64,000 nucleotides of DNA from an uncultured Alistipes sp. (lineage in GTDB: Bacteria > Bacteroidota > Bacteroidia > Bacteroidales > Rikenellaceae), in assembly GCA_900769445.1 (NCBI GenBank), contig CAAGGR010000022.1:1-64000 (forward strand), in the 5' to 3' direction. Below are positions 17,100-25,737 of this stretch, piece after piece (position 1 is the first letter of the stretch; each line of letters begins with the position of its first letter). The notes beneath the pieces were generated by a model that did not search any database, was not told where the DNA came from, and saw only the letters and a program-made list of their open reading frames with translations. A program made the position numbers and the translations under genes.

Positions 17100-17228
17100 A
17101 ATTTCTCGCGATAAGGGGTCATTCTCGACCTCTCAATCATTGCCCCAAATGGGAAATACGCCTAGTATGTCCCATCTGGGGCAATCTCTTTATTGAGGCC
17201 AAGCCTGACCCCCTTCTGACAAGAAATT
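17100..17228 (+). repeat. Nested-hairpin repeat in tandem with E5 (copy E6)
   Basis: Follows E5 head to tail. The 5' arm AATTTCTCGCGATAAGGGG has lost some pairing with CCCCTTCTGACAAGAAATT. The central hairpin TTGCCCCAAATGGGA, ATAC-GCCTA-GTAT, TCCCATCTGGGGCAA stays paired with a different stem sequence from E3 and E4. Confidence 0.75.
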
Positions 17229-17279
17229 GGGTTGTGGGGCTTGGGAAAGTTTGTGTTGTTAAAAGGCTGTGCCTTTTTA

Positions 17280-17404
17280 GAAAAAGAGACGAGAGAGACG
17301 AGAGAGACGAAAGCGAGGTCGGGTATCACAGAAATCTCCCTGCTGTCTCTGTAGTCCCTGTTGTCTCTGCTCTCTCTGCTCTCTCTGCTCTCTCTGCTCT
17401 CTCC
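17280..17404. repeat. 10-bp tandem repeats arranged as a long hairpin
   Basis: The left arm has GAGACGAGA-type units repeated three times, the core is CGAGGTCGGGTATCAC, and the right arm ends in four TCTCTCTGCT units (17366-17404). It is a sister of the block at 14335-14467 and likewise lies downstream of a nested-hairpin repeat. Confidence 0.6.
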
Positions 17405-17548
17405 TTAATCGCAAAGTTTACTTTTAACCTTTCAGTTTTTACATCGTTTGTTTCTTCCGTTCGGTTGTCGAAATTGACCGGTCAGCAATATATTTTGTCT
17501 ATTTATTAAAATTATTTAAGATTATTATCTATTATTAAATAAATGTAC

Positions 17549-17556
17549 TACCTTTG
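17549..17556 (+). promoter_or_regulatory. -7 box upstream of the glycogen synthase/phosphorylase fusion
   Basis: TACCTTTG matches the Bacteroidetes -7 element about 80 bp before the start codon. No TTTG is visible at the expected -33 distance in the AT-rich sequence before it. Confidence 0.45.
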
Positions 17557-17636
17557 CAACGTGATATAGTATTTCCTTATCTGAAACTCGGTGATTATAA
17601 GAGTATAATATCACAATTTAAGATGAAAAAACTATA

Positions 17637-20600
17637 ATGGAACAGAATATGAGTAATGTAAATTTGACACCAGACTACCTATTTGAGGTGAGTTGGGAGG
17701 TGTGTAACAAGGTCGGAGGAATCCACACTGTTATCGCATCTAAAGCGCCAACCGTAAAGCGCATGATGGGCGATAGCTATATCACTGTGGGTCCAGACTT
17801 TTCGTTTGATGCTGCAAGCCCAGAATTTTTGGAGGACAATACCCTTATGGCTGCATGGCGCGAGGAGCTTTATGGCAAGGGTGTGCGCGTGAGAATTGGT
17901 CGCTGGAATATCGACAGCAACCCAATTGCAATCCTTATCGACTTTAAGTCGTTCATCCGCGAGAAGGATAACATTCTTAAGCAGCTTTGGGAATCATATA
18001 ACGTAGACTCGCTATCAGGTCAGTGGGATTATGTTGAGCCTGTATTGTTTGGTCATGCTGCAGGTGTGGTAATTGCATCTTTTGTTGAGCATTTCGGTGC
18101 AACAGCGAAGAAGGTGGTAGCACACTTCCACGAGTGGATGGCTTCAGCAGGTTCGCTATATCTTCGCGACAATGCTCCATATGTTGCAACGGTGTTCTCT
18201 ACACACGCAACAGTGATGGGTCGTTGCATCGCTGGCAACCGTCTTCCTTTGTACAACGACCTTCACAAGTTCAACGCTGATGAGCTTGCTCGTCAGTTCA
18301 ACGTGATGGCAAAGCACTCTTTGGAGAAGGCGGCAGCTACATATGCTGATGCATTCCTTACAGTTAGCGATATCACTGCTAACGAGTGTAAGTATCTTAT
18401 GGGTCGTGAGGTTACACGTATCACTCCTAATGGTTTCGAGAACGGTAACATCCCTACAGGCAAGAAGCTTGAGCAGAAGCGCGAGGAGGCTCGTAAGAAG
18501 CTTATCGAGGTGGCTACAGCTACTTGGGGTTACGAGTTCCAGCCAGAGACGCTTATCGTTGGTACAAGCGGTCGCTATGAGTATCGTAACAAGGGTATCG
18601 ATGTATTCCTTGAGTCTCTTAAGCAGTTGGCTACAAGCAACCTAAACCGTGATGTTTTGGCTGTTATTGCTGTACCAGCAGCTACAACAGGCGCTCGTCA
18701 GGATCTTATCAAGCACCTTGAGAATAAGGAGGTTGCTGTAGACCCAGTACAGAAACGTTACCTAAGCCACGGTCTTGAGAACGAGATGTGGGATCAGGTA
18801 TCTCAGAGCATCGAGGGTAGCATCCTCTATACTTCAGCATCGCGTGTTAAGGTACTCTTCATCCCTACATACTTGAATGGCCACGACGGTATCTTCAATA
18901 TGCCATACTACGATATCTTGGCGGGTATGGATCTTACCGTATTTGCATCTTACTACGAGCCATGGGGTTACACTCCACTTGAGTCTGTGGCATATGGTGT
19001 TCCTACCGTTACTACAACTCTTGCGGGCTTCGGTATGTGGGTTGCAAAGCAGTCTAACCACAATGGCGTAGATATCGTTCGTCGTGATGACTACAACGAG
19101 CGTGAGGTTGTACTTCAGATTACAGATGTCCTTAGCAAGTATATCGATATGAGCGCTGAGGCGTTGGCTGAGGCTCGTGAGGCTGCTCAGGAGGTATCTA
19201 CAACTGCTCTTTGGAAGCGTTTGTTCAACGAGTATAAGCGTGCTTACGAGGAGGCTCTTGATAACTCTGTAAACCGCACTAATCGTGTGCTTATCGATGG
19301 TGGTAACCGTGGCGAGCAGATTAACTTTGTACGCCAGCAGTTGGCATCAAGCCGTCCATCATGGCACCGTTTGATGGTTGAGAAGCGTATTCCAGAGCGT
19401 CTTAAGCCATTGGAGGAGCTTTCACGTAACTTGTGGTGGTGCTGGACTGTTGCTGCGCGCGACTTGTTCGAGTCTGTAGATGAGGCTCTTTGGGTAGCAG
19501 TAGACCGCAATCCTATCGCTTTGCTCGACAAGCTATCATCGGCTCGTTGCGAGGAGTTGTGCGCAGATGCAGACTTCCTAAAGCGTATGGATGCTGTATA
19601 TAAGGAGTTTACAGAGTATATGAGTGAGAAGCCATCGCCAGAGCATGCAAAGGTATCTTACTTCTCTATGGAGTATGGTTTGCACTCATCGCTTAAGATC
19701 TATTCTGGTGGTCTTGGTATCTTGGCTGGAGACTACCTTAAGGAGGCTTCAGACCGTAATGTGGGTATGGTTGCAGTAGGTCTTTTGTACCGCTATGGCT
19801 ACTTCACACAGCGTCTCTCTGCTCAGGGCGCTCAGGAGGCTACATACGAGGCTCAGAACTTCTTCAAGTTGCCAATATCTCCAGTACGAGATGAGTTCGG
19901 CAACTGGGTAACTGTGCAGGTTGCTCTTCCAGGTCGTACACTCTCGGCTCGTGTTTGGAAGTGTGCAGTAGGTCGTACAGACCTCTACTTGTTGGATGCT
20001 GACTACGAGGCAAACCTTGAGGAGGATCGTCAGATTACCTATTATCTATATGGTGGCGACTGGGAGAACCGTCTAAAGCAGGAGATCTTGCTTGGTGTTG
20101 GTGGTATCCGCGCCCTCGTGAAGATGGGTATCAAGCAGGAGGTATATCACTGCAACGAGGGTCATGCTGCCTTTATCGGTCTTGAGCGTATCCGCAACCT
20201 CATCACTAAGAAGCACTTGTCATTCTCTGAGGCGTTGGAGGTTGTGCGTTCATCATCGCTCTTTACAACACATACTCCAGTACCTGCAGGTCATGATGCC
20301 TTCCCAGAGTATATGATTCGTCAGTATATGTCTCACTACCCAGATGTATTGGGCATCACTTGGGATCAGTTCATCAACTTGGGTAAGACAAATCCTAACG
20401 ACCCTAACGAGAAGTTCTCGATGTCGGTACTAGCATGTAACCTTTCACAGGAGGTTAATGGTGTATCATGGTTGCACGGTGAGGTATCGAAGGATATCCT
20501 TGGTAATATGTGGCCAGGCTACTTCAAGAATGAGCTTCACATCGGTTATGTAACCAATGGTGTTCACTTCCCAACATGGGTAGCATCGAACCTCCGTCGT

Positions 20601-21893
20601 TTGTACTCTAAGTACTTCGGCAAGGCATTCGAGGGTCATACATATAACATCCCAGAGTGGCAGAATGTTCATAAGATCGACGATAAGGAGCTTTGGCAGG
20701 AGCGCATGTTCCTTAAGAACCGTCTTATCAAGACTATCCGTAAGCGCTTTAGCGATCCAACACAGGTGCGTTTGCAGTCGCCACGCCAGATGGTGCAGGT
20801 GGTTGAGAGCATTAAGCCTGAGGTGCTTACAATCGGTTTTGCTCGTCGTTTCGCAACATATAAGCGCGCACACTTGCTCTTTACTAACCTTGAGCGTTTG
20901 TCGGCGTTGGTAAACAACAAGGAGCGTCCTGTGCAGTTCATCTTCGCTGGTAAGGCTCACCCTAACGATAAGCCAGGTCAGGATCTTATCAAGCGTATCG
21001 TTGAGGTTTCAGCAATGCCAGAGTTCGTAGGTAAGATTGTATTCTTGCAGAACTACGATATGGAGCTTGCACGTCGTATGGTACAGGGTGTTGACGTATG
21101 GTTGAATACTCCTACACGTCCTTTGGAGGCATCAGGTACATCAGGCGAGAAGTGTGTGATGAACGGTGTAATGCAGTTCTCAGTACTCGATGGTTGGTGG
21201 GTTGAGGGCTACAAGGAGGGCGCAGGTTGGATGTTGCCTATGGAGCGCACATTCGCAGACCAGCGTTTCCAGGACGAGTTGGATGCCGAGATGATCTACA
21301 ACACTATCGAGGAGCAGATTGTGCCATTGTACTACGACCGCGCTGAGGATGGTGTGCCACATAACTGGGTTCACGCTGTAAAGAAGTGTGTTGCAGACAT
21401 CGCATCTAACTTTACAATGAATCGTCAGCTTATCGACTACGAGGAGCGTTTCTATAACAAGCTTGCGGCACGTAAGAGACTTATCGTTGACAAGAATTAC
21501 CTCATGGCACGTCAGATAGCTGCTTGGAAGCGTAAGGTATCTGCTGCGTGGGATAACATCGCTATCCTCGATGTTAAGCGCGCTGAGATGGATTCTGAGG
21601 CAATGTTCGTAGGTAAGAAGTACCACTTCGAGCTTACTATCGACCTCGCAGGTTTGAACAAGGAGGATATCGGTGCTGAGTTGGTTGTAGCTACACAGAT
21701 TGAGGCTGGTCAGGCAGCTAACATCGTGGAGACTTGCCGCTTGGAGTGCATCGCTGCGGAGGGTAACACTGTAACTCTTGCATTGGACTACGAGCCAGAG
21801 CATACTGGTATGTTCGATGTGGCGTTGCGTATCTTCCCATCTAACAATAATCTTGAGCATCGTATGGACTTTGCCTTGGTTAAGTGGGCATAA
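17637..21893 (+). CDS. Fused glycogen synthase (GT3-like) and alpha-glucan phosphorylase (GT35)
   Basis: 1418 residues. Residues 1-560 form a glycogen/starch synthase of the eukaryotic-like GT3 kind: FEVSWEVCNKVGGIHTVIAS near the N-terminus and the nucleotide-sugar site YYEPWGYTPLESVAYG. Residues about 585-1320 form a bacterial alpha-glucan phosphorylase: N-terminal DUF3417 segment (LKPLEELSRNLWWCW), YFSMEYGL, YSGGLGILAGD, and the PLP-lysine site EASGTSGEKCVMNG (K about 1172). The last 100 residues look like a beta-rich C-terminal domain. One chain would therefore both build and phosphorolyse alpha-glucan. The reading frame is uninterrupted across the junction at about 560-590. Confidence 0.92.
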   Translation: MEQNMSNVNLTPDYLFEVSWEVCNKVGGIHTVIASKAPTVKRMMGDSYITVGPDFSFDAASPEFLEDNTLMAAWREELYGKGVRVRIGRWNIDSNPIAILIDFKSFIREKDNILKQLWESYNVDSLSGQWDYVEPVLFGHAAGVVIASFVEHFGATAKKVVAHFHEWMASAGSLYLRDNAPYVATVFSTHATVMGRCIAGNRLPLYNDLHKFNADELARQFNVMAKHSLEKAAATYADAFLTVSDITANECKYLMGREVTRITPNGFENGNIPTGKKLEQKREEARKKLIEVATATWGYEFQPETLIVGTSGRYEYRNKGIDVFLESLKQLATSNLNRDVLAVIAVPAATTGARQDLIKHLENKEVAVDPVQKRYLSHGLENEMWDQVSQSIEGSILYTSASRVKVLFIPTYLNGHDGIFNMPYYDILAGMDLTVFASYYEPWGYTPLESVAYGVPTVTTTLAGFGMWVAKQSNHNGVDIVRRDDYNEREVVLQITDVLSKYIDMSAEALAEAREAAQEVSTTALWKRLFNEYKRAYEEALDNSVNRTNRVLIDGGNRGEQINFVRQQLASSRPSWHRLMVEKRIPERLKPLEELSRNLWWCWTVAARDLFESVDEALWVAVDRNPIALLDKLSSARCEELCADADFLKRMDAVYKEFTEYMSEKPSPEHAKVSYFSMEYGLHSSLKIYSGGLGILAGDYLKEASDRNVGMVAVGLLYRYGYFTQRLSAQGAQEATYEAQNFFKLPISPVRDEFGNWVTVQVALPGRTLSARVWKCAVGRTDLYLLDADYEANLEEDRQITYYLYGGDWENRLKQEILLGVGGIRALVKMGIKQEVYHCNEGHAAFIGLERIRNLITKKHLSFSEALEVVRSSSLFTTHTPVPAGHDAFPEYMIRQYMSHYPDVLGITWDQFINLGKTNPNDPNEKFSMSVLACNLSQEVNGVSWLHGEVSKDILGNMWPGYFKNELHIGYVTNGVHFPTWVASNLRRLYSKYFGKAFEGHTYNIPEWQNVHKIDDKELWQERMFLKNRLIKTIRKRFSDPTQVRLQSPRQMVQVVESIKPEVLTIGFARRFATYKRAHLLFTNLERLSALVNNKERPVQFIFAGKAHPNDKPGQDLIKRIVEVSAMPEFVGKIVFLQNYDMELARRMVQGVDVWLNTPTRPLEASGTSGEKCVMNGVMQFSVLDGWWVEGYKEGAGWMLPMERTFADQRFQDELDAEMIYNTIEEQIVPLYYDRAEDGVPHNWVHAVKKCVADIASNFTMNRQLIDYEERFYNKLAARKRLIVDKNYLMARQIAAWKRKVSAAWDNIAILDVKRAEMDSEAMFVGKKYHFELTIDLAGLNKEDIGAELVVATQIEAGQAANIVETCRLECIAAEGNTVTLALDYEPEHTGMFDVALRIFPSNNNLEHRMDFALVKWA

Positions 21894-21915
21894 TGTAGCA
21901 TATATATTCATAAAT

Positions 21916-21951
21916 AATCCAGATAGTACCAATTTTTTGGCTATCTGGATT
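21916..21951 (+). terminator. Rho-independent terminator
   Basis: An 11-bp stem AATCCAGATAG / CTATCTGGATT with a loop TACCAATTTTTTGG is followed by ATTTGTTTTGATTTTTT. It ends the synthase/phosphorylase transcript. Confidence 0.85.
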
Positions 21952-21969
21952 ATTTGTTTTGATTTTTTA

Positions 21970-21999
21970 TTGTTATATCGCGAAATAAATATAACTTTG
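21970..21999 (+). promoter_or_regulatory. Promoter of the acyl-CoA ligase gene
   Basis: TTG at 21970-21972 and TAACTTTG at 21992-21999 are spaced 19 bp apart. The start codon is 24 nt downstream. Confidence 0.75.
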
Positions 22000-22022
22000 T
22001 AGTAATCAAACAAAATAAATAT

Positions 22023-23945
22023 ATGGAGAATAGAAAACGAACTATTATTGATCTCTTTGAAGAGTCGGTAGCAAAATATGGCGCTAAGGATTTTTTGCTC
22101 GAGAAACACAATGGTAAATTCGAGCCTACAACCTACGCAGAGTCTAAGGTAGAGGCGTTGCGTACAGGTGCTGGTCTTGTGGCTTTGGGTATCGAGCGTG
22201 GTGATAGAGTAGCCATTCTTGCTGAGGGTTGCAACAACTGGATTATCTCAGAGCTTGGTTTGCTCTATGCAGGTGCTGTGAGTGTGCCATTGTCTATTAA
22301 GTTGGAGGAGGCTAACGACCTTACATTCCGTCTTAAGCACTCTGACTCGAAGCTTATCTTTGTGTCAAACCATCAGCTAAAGAAGGTTCGTACCATCGTA
22401 AACGACCTCGCAGACCTAAAGAATGTTATCGTTTGGGGCGATGTTAAGGATGGTCTTCAGGAGGGCGAGATGAGTCTTGAGGCTCTTAAGGCGTTGGGTG
22501 ATGAGTATCTTAAGGAGCATAAGGAGGAGTTCCTTGAGATTGGTCGTGCAGTGCAGAACAACGATATTGCAACTATCACCTATACCTCTGGTACTACTGC
22601 AGACCCTAAGGGTGTTGTGCTTACACACCGCAACTACACTGCTAACGTTGAGCAGTCATTGTCGCTTATCTACATCCCATCAAATTGGCGTACGCTTATT
22701 ATTCTTCCTTTGGATCACTGCTTCGCGCACGTTGTAGGCTTCTATATTATGATTGCCAGCGGTGCTACAGTGGCTACAACAGAGGTCGGTCGTACACCTA
22801 TGGAGACTCTTAAGAATATTCCTCTTAATATTAAGGAGGTGCGCCCACACTTCTTGCTCTCTGTTCCTGCGCTTGCTAAGAATTTCCGTAAGAGCATCGA
22901 GACAAATATCCGCAAGAAGGGTAAGACTACAGAGCGCCTCTTCAACCTTGCACTTAAGACATCTTATGCATATCAGGCTGATGGCTACACTAAGGGTCGT
23001 GGCTGGCGTTGCTTGCTAAAGCCTGCAGTTGCGCTCTTCGACAAAATCTTGTACTCTAAGGTGCGTGAGGGCTTTGGTGGCGAGCTACGCTTCTTCATCG
23101 GTGGCGGTGCCTTGCTCGATAGCGAACTCCAGCGCTTCTTCTACGCTGTGGGTATGCCTATGTTCCAGGGCTACGGTCTTTCGGAGGCTACACCAGTAAT
23201 CTCTACAAATGTGCCTACTAAGCGCAACCACCGCTTTGGCTCATCAGGTCGCCTTGTGCAGCCTCTCGAGATTAAGATTATGGATAGCGATGGTAAGGAG
23301 TTGCCTGTAGGCGAGAAGGGTGAGATCGTTATCAAGGGCGAGAACGTTATGGCTGGCTACTGGAAGAATCCAGACTCTACAGCCGATACCGTACGTGATG
23401 GCTGGCTCTATACCGGCGATATGGGATATATGGGTAAGGATAACTTCCTCTATGTCTTGGGTCGCTTCAAGAGTCTCCTAATCTCTTCTGATGGCGAGAA
23501 GTATAGCCCAGAGGGTATGGAGGAGGCTATGGTAGATAAGTCTCCACTCATCGACCAGATTATGATTTACAACAACCAGAACCCATATACCATCGCTCTT
23601 GTTGTTGCCTCTAAGGAGGGTCTTAACCGTAAACTCGATGAGCTTGGTCTTACTGGCGATGCTCGCTATACTGAGGCTGCGAAGCTCCTTGCTGGCGAGA
23701 TTGCTAAGTACCGCAATGGTGGTGTCTATGGCAACGAGTTCCCAGACCGCTGGGTACCTGCTGTTGTAACCTTTGCCGACGAGGCCTTCACCGAGCAGAA
23801 TGGTCTTGTAAATAGTACTATGAAGGTTGTCCGTAACAAGGTAGAGAAGCACTTCGCCGCAAATATCGAGCATGCCTACACCGCAGAGGGTAAGGTTGTT
23901 GATAATGCGATGAATATAGCATCCCTAAAGAAAATCCTCGGATAA
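22023..23945 (+). CDS. Long-chain acyl-CoA synthetase (AMP-forming)
   Basis: 640 residues. The AMP-binding P-loop-like motif is TYTSGTTADPKGVVLTH. GGALLDSELQRFF, GYGLSEATPV and the A8-type hinge DGWLYTGDMGYMGKDNFLYV follow, with GRFKSLLISSDGEKYSPEG as the fatty-acyl-CoA-synthetase signature region. It activates fatty acids for lipid synthesis or uptake. It is a single-gene unit with its own promoter. Its TAA overlaps a nested-hairpin repeat. Before the island arrived it would have been convergent with guaA. Confidence 0.9.
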   Translation: MENRKRTIIDLFEESVAKYGAKDFLLEKHNGKFEPTTYAESKVEALRTGAGLVALGIERGDRVAILAEGCNNWIISELGLLYAGAVSVPLSIKLEEANDLTFRLKHSDSKLIFVSNHQLKKVRTIVNDLADLKNVIVWGDVKDGLQEGEMSLEALKALGDEYLKEHKEEFLEIGRAVQNNDIATITYTSGTTADPKGVVLTHRNYTANVEQSLSLIYIPSNWRTLIILPLDHCFAHVVGFYIMIASGATVATTEVGRTPMETLKNIPLNIKEVRPHFLLSVPALAKNFRKSIETNIRKKGKTTERLFNLALKTSYAYQADGYTKGRGWRCLLKPAVALFDKILYSKVREGFGGELRFFIGGGALLDSELQRFFYAVGMPMFQGYGLSEATPVISTNVPTKRNHRFGSSGRLVQPLEIKIMDSDGKELPVGEKGEIVIKGENVMAGYWKNPDSTADTVRDGWLYTGDMGYMGKDNFLYVLGRFKSLLISSDGEKYSPEGMEEAMVDKSPLIDQIMIYNNQNPYTIALVVASKEGLNRKLDELGLTGDARYTEAAKLLAGEIAKYRNGGVYGNEFPDRWVPAVVTFADEAFTEQNGLVNSTMKVVRNKVEKHFAANIEHAYTAEGKVVDNAMNIASLKKILG

Positions 23946-24070
23946 TTTGTTGTGATAAGCCGCAATCTGCGGCACATCCCAAAAACAACACTCTGGGCTG
24001 TACTACTTGTACTATCCCAGAGTGTTTTCTTTTGCGATGCACCACATCTCACGACTTCTGACAACAAATT
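23944..24070 (+). repeat. Nested-hairpin repeat abutting the acyl-CoA ligase stop codon (copy E7)
   Basis: The outer arms are AATTTGTTGTGATAAG and CTTCTGACAACAAATT. Compared with E3 and E4 the C-G pair has become G-C on both sides (TTTCTTGT/ACAAGAAA to TTTGTTGT/ACAACAAA), a compensatory change. The inner hairpin is AACACTCTGGGCTGTAC, TACTT, GTACTATCCCAGAGTGTT, again with a new but paired stem. Confidence 0.85.
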
Positions 24071-24141
24071 GGGTCGTGGTGCTAATCAATCTTATCTCGA
24101 CTTTATCCTAACAAAAAGTCCTGACGATGATTTGCGAGATG

Positions 24142-24193
24142 AATTTTTGATTTTAGGGATAGAGCAAAGATGCCCTATATAAATCGAAAATTT
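24142..24193 (-). repeat. Shortened nested-hairpin repeat, formerly behind guaA (copy E9)
   Basis: Read on the - strand it is AATTTTCGATTTATATAGGG, CATCTTTGCTCTAT, CCCTAAAATCAAAAATT, so the two ends pair. It shares its 5' half and its 3' arm with E8 after rpoD but lacks the central GGG..CCC hairpin. It lies directly outside attL; joining the att sites would place it immediately after the guaA TAA. Confidence 0.7.
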
Positions 24194-24209
24194 TTACTCC
24201 CACTCAATT
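24194..24209. other. attL core (16-bp direct repeat)
   Basis: TTACTCCCACTCAATT is identical to 35517-35532; flanking bases differ on both sides. It duplicates the last four codons of guaA plus the stop (as read on the - strand). Confidence 0.85.
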
Positions 24210-24257
24210 CTATAAACATCTTGATTATCAATAAAATATAATAATATTTTCTTTATA

Positions 24258-24277
24258 GGGTACAATTATGGGGTACA
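24258..24277 (+). promoter_or_regulatory. Paired GGGTACA motifs near attL (candidate integrase arm sites)
   Basis: GGGTACA occurs at 24258-24264 and 24271-24277, a 13-bp period in direct orientation. The same pair with the same period recurs at 35362-35381 near attR. Paired short repeats flanking a core are what tyrosine-integrase arm sites look like; binding is inferred. Confidence 0.55.
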
Positions 24278-24344
24278 ATACAATAATTGATGTAACTATT
24301 GATAATCAGCTATATACCTTATATATATTATAAGAAAATATTAT

Positions 24345-25004
24345 CTAATTTTTAGTTTGTGTTGTAGTTGCTATACCTATTTCCTTAAGTTTTCTTAATG
24401 TGTTTACTGATGTTGAGGTGATAGCACTTACATTGCGGAGGCTTAAGCCCTTCTTGAGTAACTGAATCTCCTTCGTGTACTGCTCCCTCATCTGCTCCTC
24501 ACTCTTTCGGTAACCCACCTTTCTGCCAACAGTACCTTTTAAGACCTCTCTATAATGATTGTAGCCTGACTCCATTCTACTACGGATAAGTGAACGTTCC
24601 AAGCTGTTAAACTGGGCTAAGATACCAAGCACTAACTGTGCTATAGGATTTGGCTGTCCATTATCTGACAAAGTCTCCAATCCATTTTGATGGATATATA
24701 CACCAATTCTTTTAGCTGTAAGATATTCTATTACAGTAAGGAAGTCTACTGCTCGGCGTGATAGTCTACTGCATTCATAAACCAAAACCTTATCCACTTT
24801 ATGAGTCTCCACATATGCTAGTAACTCTGTCAAAGCCTCACGCTCCTCAACTCTCTTTGCACCACTCACCTTCTCAGTGAATTCAGCAACAACCTCATAT
24901 TCCATTCTTTTGGCATACTCGCGTAGTTCCAGTACTTGTCTGTCATATTCCTGAGTCTTTGTACTCACGCGTGCGTATATAACTACCTTCTTCATTGTTA
25001 TCAT
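24345..25004 (-). CDS. Serine recombinase (resolvase/invertase family)
   Basis: 219 residues, the size of a small serine recombinase. The catalytic serine is in VIYARVSTKTQEYDRQ. The conserved VYECSRLSRR and LGILAQFNSLERSLIRSRMESG follow, and a C-terminal helix-turn-helix DNA-binding region completes it (LKKGLSLRNVSAITSTSVNTL). It could resolve or invert DNA within the element or act on another site. A palindrome CTTATATATATTATAAG lies just downstream (24318-24334). It is the last gene of a three-gene - strand unit, 18 bp after its neighbour. Confidence 0.9.
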   Translation of the reverse strand: MITMKKVVIYARVSTKTQEYDRQVLELREYAKRMEYEVVAEFTEKVSGAKRVEEREALTELLAYVETHKVDKVLVYECSRLSRRAVDFLTVIEYLTAKRIGVYIHQNGLETLSDNGQPNPIAQLVLGILAQFNSLERSLIRSRMESGYNHYREVLKGTVGRKVGYRKSEEQMREQYTKEIQLLKKGLSLRNVSAITSTSVNTLRKLKEIGIATTTQTKN

Positions 25005-25022
25005 CTTTTGGTGATACTTATA

Positions 25023-25352
25023 CTACCATATTTGAACCAATGCCTGAAGCTGGAAACATCTGAACTGGCCACGTTCTACATCAAAGTAGGTGCACACCTT
25101 ACGGGCATCACCACAAGTGCCTCTGCCATTGATATGCACACACACCAGAGCTGGCATCATTGTTCCATAGGCTATTCTCACGCTCTTATCCTTTTTAAGG
25201 TATGCAAACTTTACAACCTCTCTACGCATACGGCTCTTAAGCTCGTTAATCTTTGCTACTTGCATACCCGTTACAAAGTCATTCTCTACTCTCTCTGAGA
25301 TTACAGCTGCACGGTACATATCTCTGTTAGTCATTGCTACTATAGTTGTCAT
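25023..25352 (-). CDS. Small element protein, SH3-like/DUF2693 type
   Basis: 109 residues with no signal or membrane segment. The pattern ELKSRMRREVVKFAYLKKD, then MMPALVCVHINGRG, then YFDVERGQFRCFQLQAL resembles small beta-barrel proteins often found in Bacteroides mobile elements (called DUF2693 or SH3 beta-barrel fold). Function unknown. It lies between another small gene and the serine recombinase in one apparent operon. Confidence 0.65.
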   Translation of the reverse strand: MTTIVAMTNRDMYRAAVISERVENDFVTGMQVAKINELKSRMRREVVKFAYLKKDKSVRIAYGTMMPALVCVHINGRGTCGDARKVCTYFDVERGQFRCFQLQALVQIW

Positions 25353-25382
25353 ATCGCTGTAATATTTTTTGTTACACTACAC

Positions 25383-25577
25383 TTAAAAACTTCTTCTAAT
25401 CTGCTTTGGTACTCCCCAACCGTTGAGTCGGTAAACCTCAGTTACTGCCTCCTCATAGGTCCTCACATCCTTTACGAACCTGGCTGTTGAACCATTCTCG
25501 GTTACTGAATCCCATTGCCAAATAGCCCACATCGAGCGGTGTCTTCCAAACTTATATTTACCAACTTCAGCTTTCAT
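25383..25577 (-). CDS. Small hypothetical protein of the element
   Basis: 64 residues, aromatic- and basic-rich (KYKFGRHRSMWAIWQWDS, then EEAVTEVYRLNGWG). No family is recognised with certainty; proteins of this size and look are frequent in Bacteroidales mobile DNA. It is the first gene of the - strand operon, with a promoter directly upstream. The 30-bp gap to the next gene supports co-transcription. Confidence 0.6.
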   Translation of the reverse strand: MKAEVGKYKFGRHRSMWAIWQWDSVTENGSTARFVKDVRTYEEAVTEVYRLNGWGVPKQIRRSF

Positions 25578-25598
25578 AGTTATCTTCTTTTGTCATTA

Positions 25599-25630
25599 CA
25601 AAGGTAATTAAAATAAATTACTCTGCCAAA
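25599..25630 (-). promoter_or_regulatory. Promoter of the leftward recombinase operon
   Basis: On the - strand TTTG (25627-25630) and TACCTTTG (25599-25606) are spaced 20 bp. It faces away from the regulator gene, so the two units are divergent across a 160-bp AT-rich region. Confidence 0.7.
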
Positions 25631-25702
25631 TTATTTTAATATTATTTTATTACTATAATATGATTTTTTATTACTTTTTAATGAATTTTGAGTAAAAAGT
25701 TC

Positions 25703-25710
25703 TATATTTG
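25703..25710 (+). promoter_or_regulatory. -7 box upstream of the regulator gene
   Basis: TATATTTG matches the -7 element 27 bp before the ATG at 25738; the -33 region is AT-rich without a clear TTTG at the right spacing. Confidence 0.45.
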
Positions 25711-25737
25711 TGATTACTAAAATTAAAATTGAGTAAT

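Noticed and set aside
21180..22109. 309-codon - strand frame over the end of the synthase/phosphorylase gene
   Set aside because: It crosses a strong terminator and promoter of the + strand and has no recognisable domain.
24318..24334. Invertible promoter next to the serine recombinase
   Set aside because: Only one palindrome is visible and no matching inverted copy was found in the element by eye.
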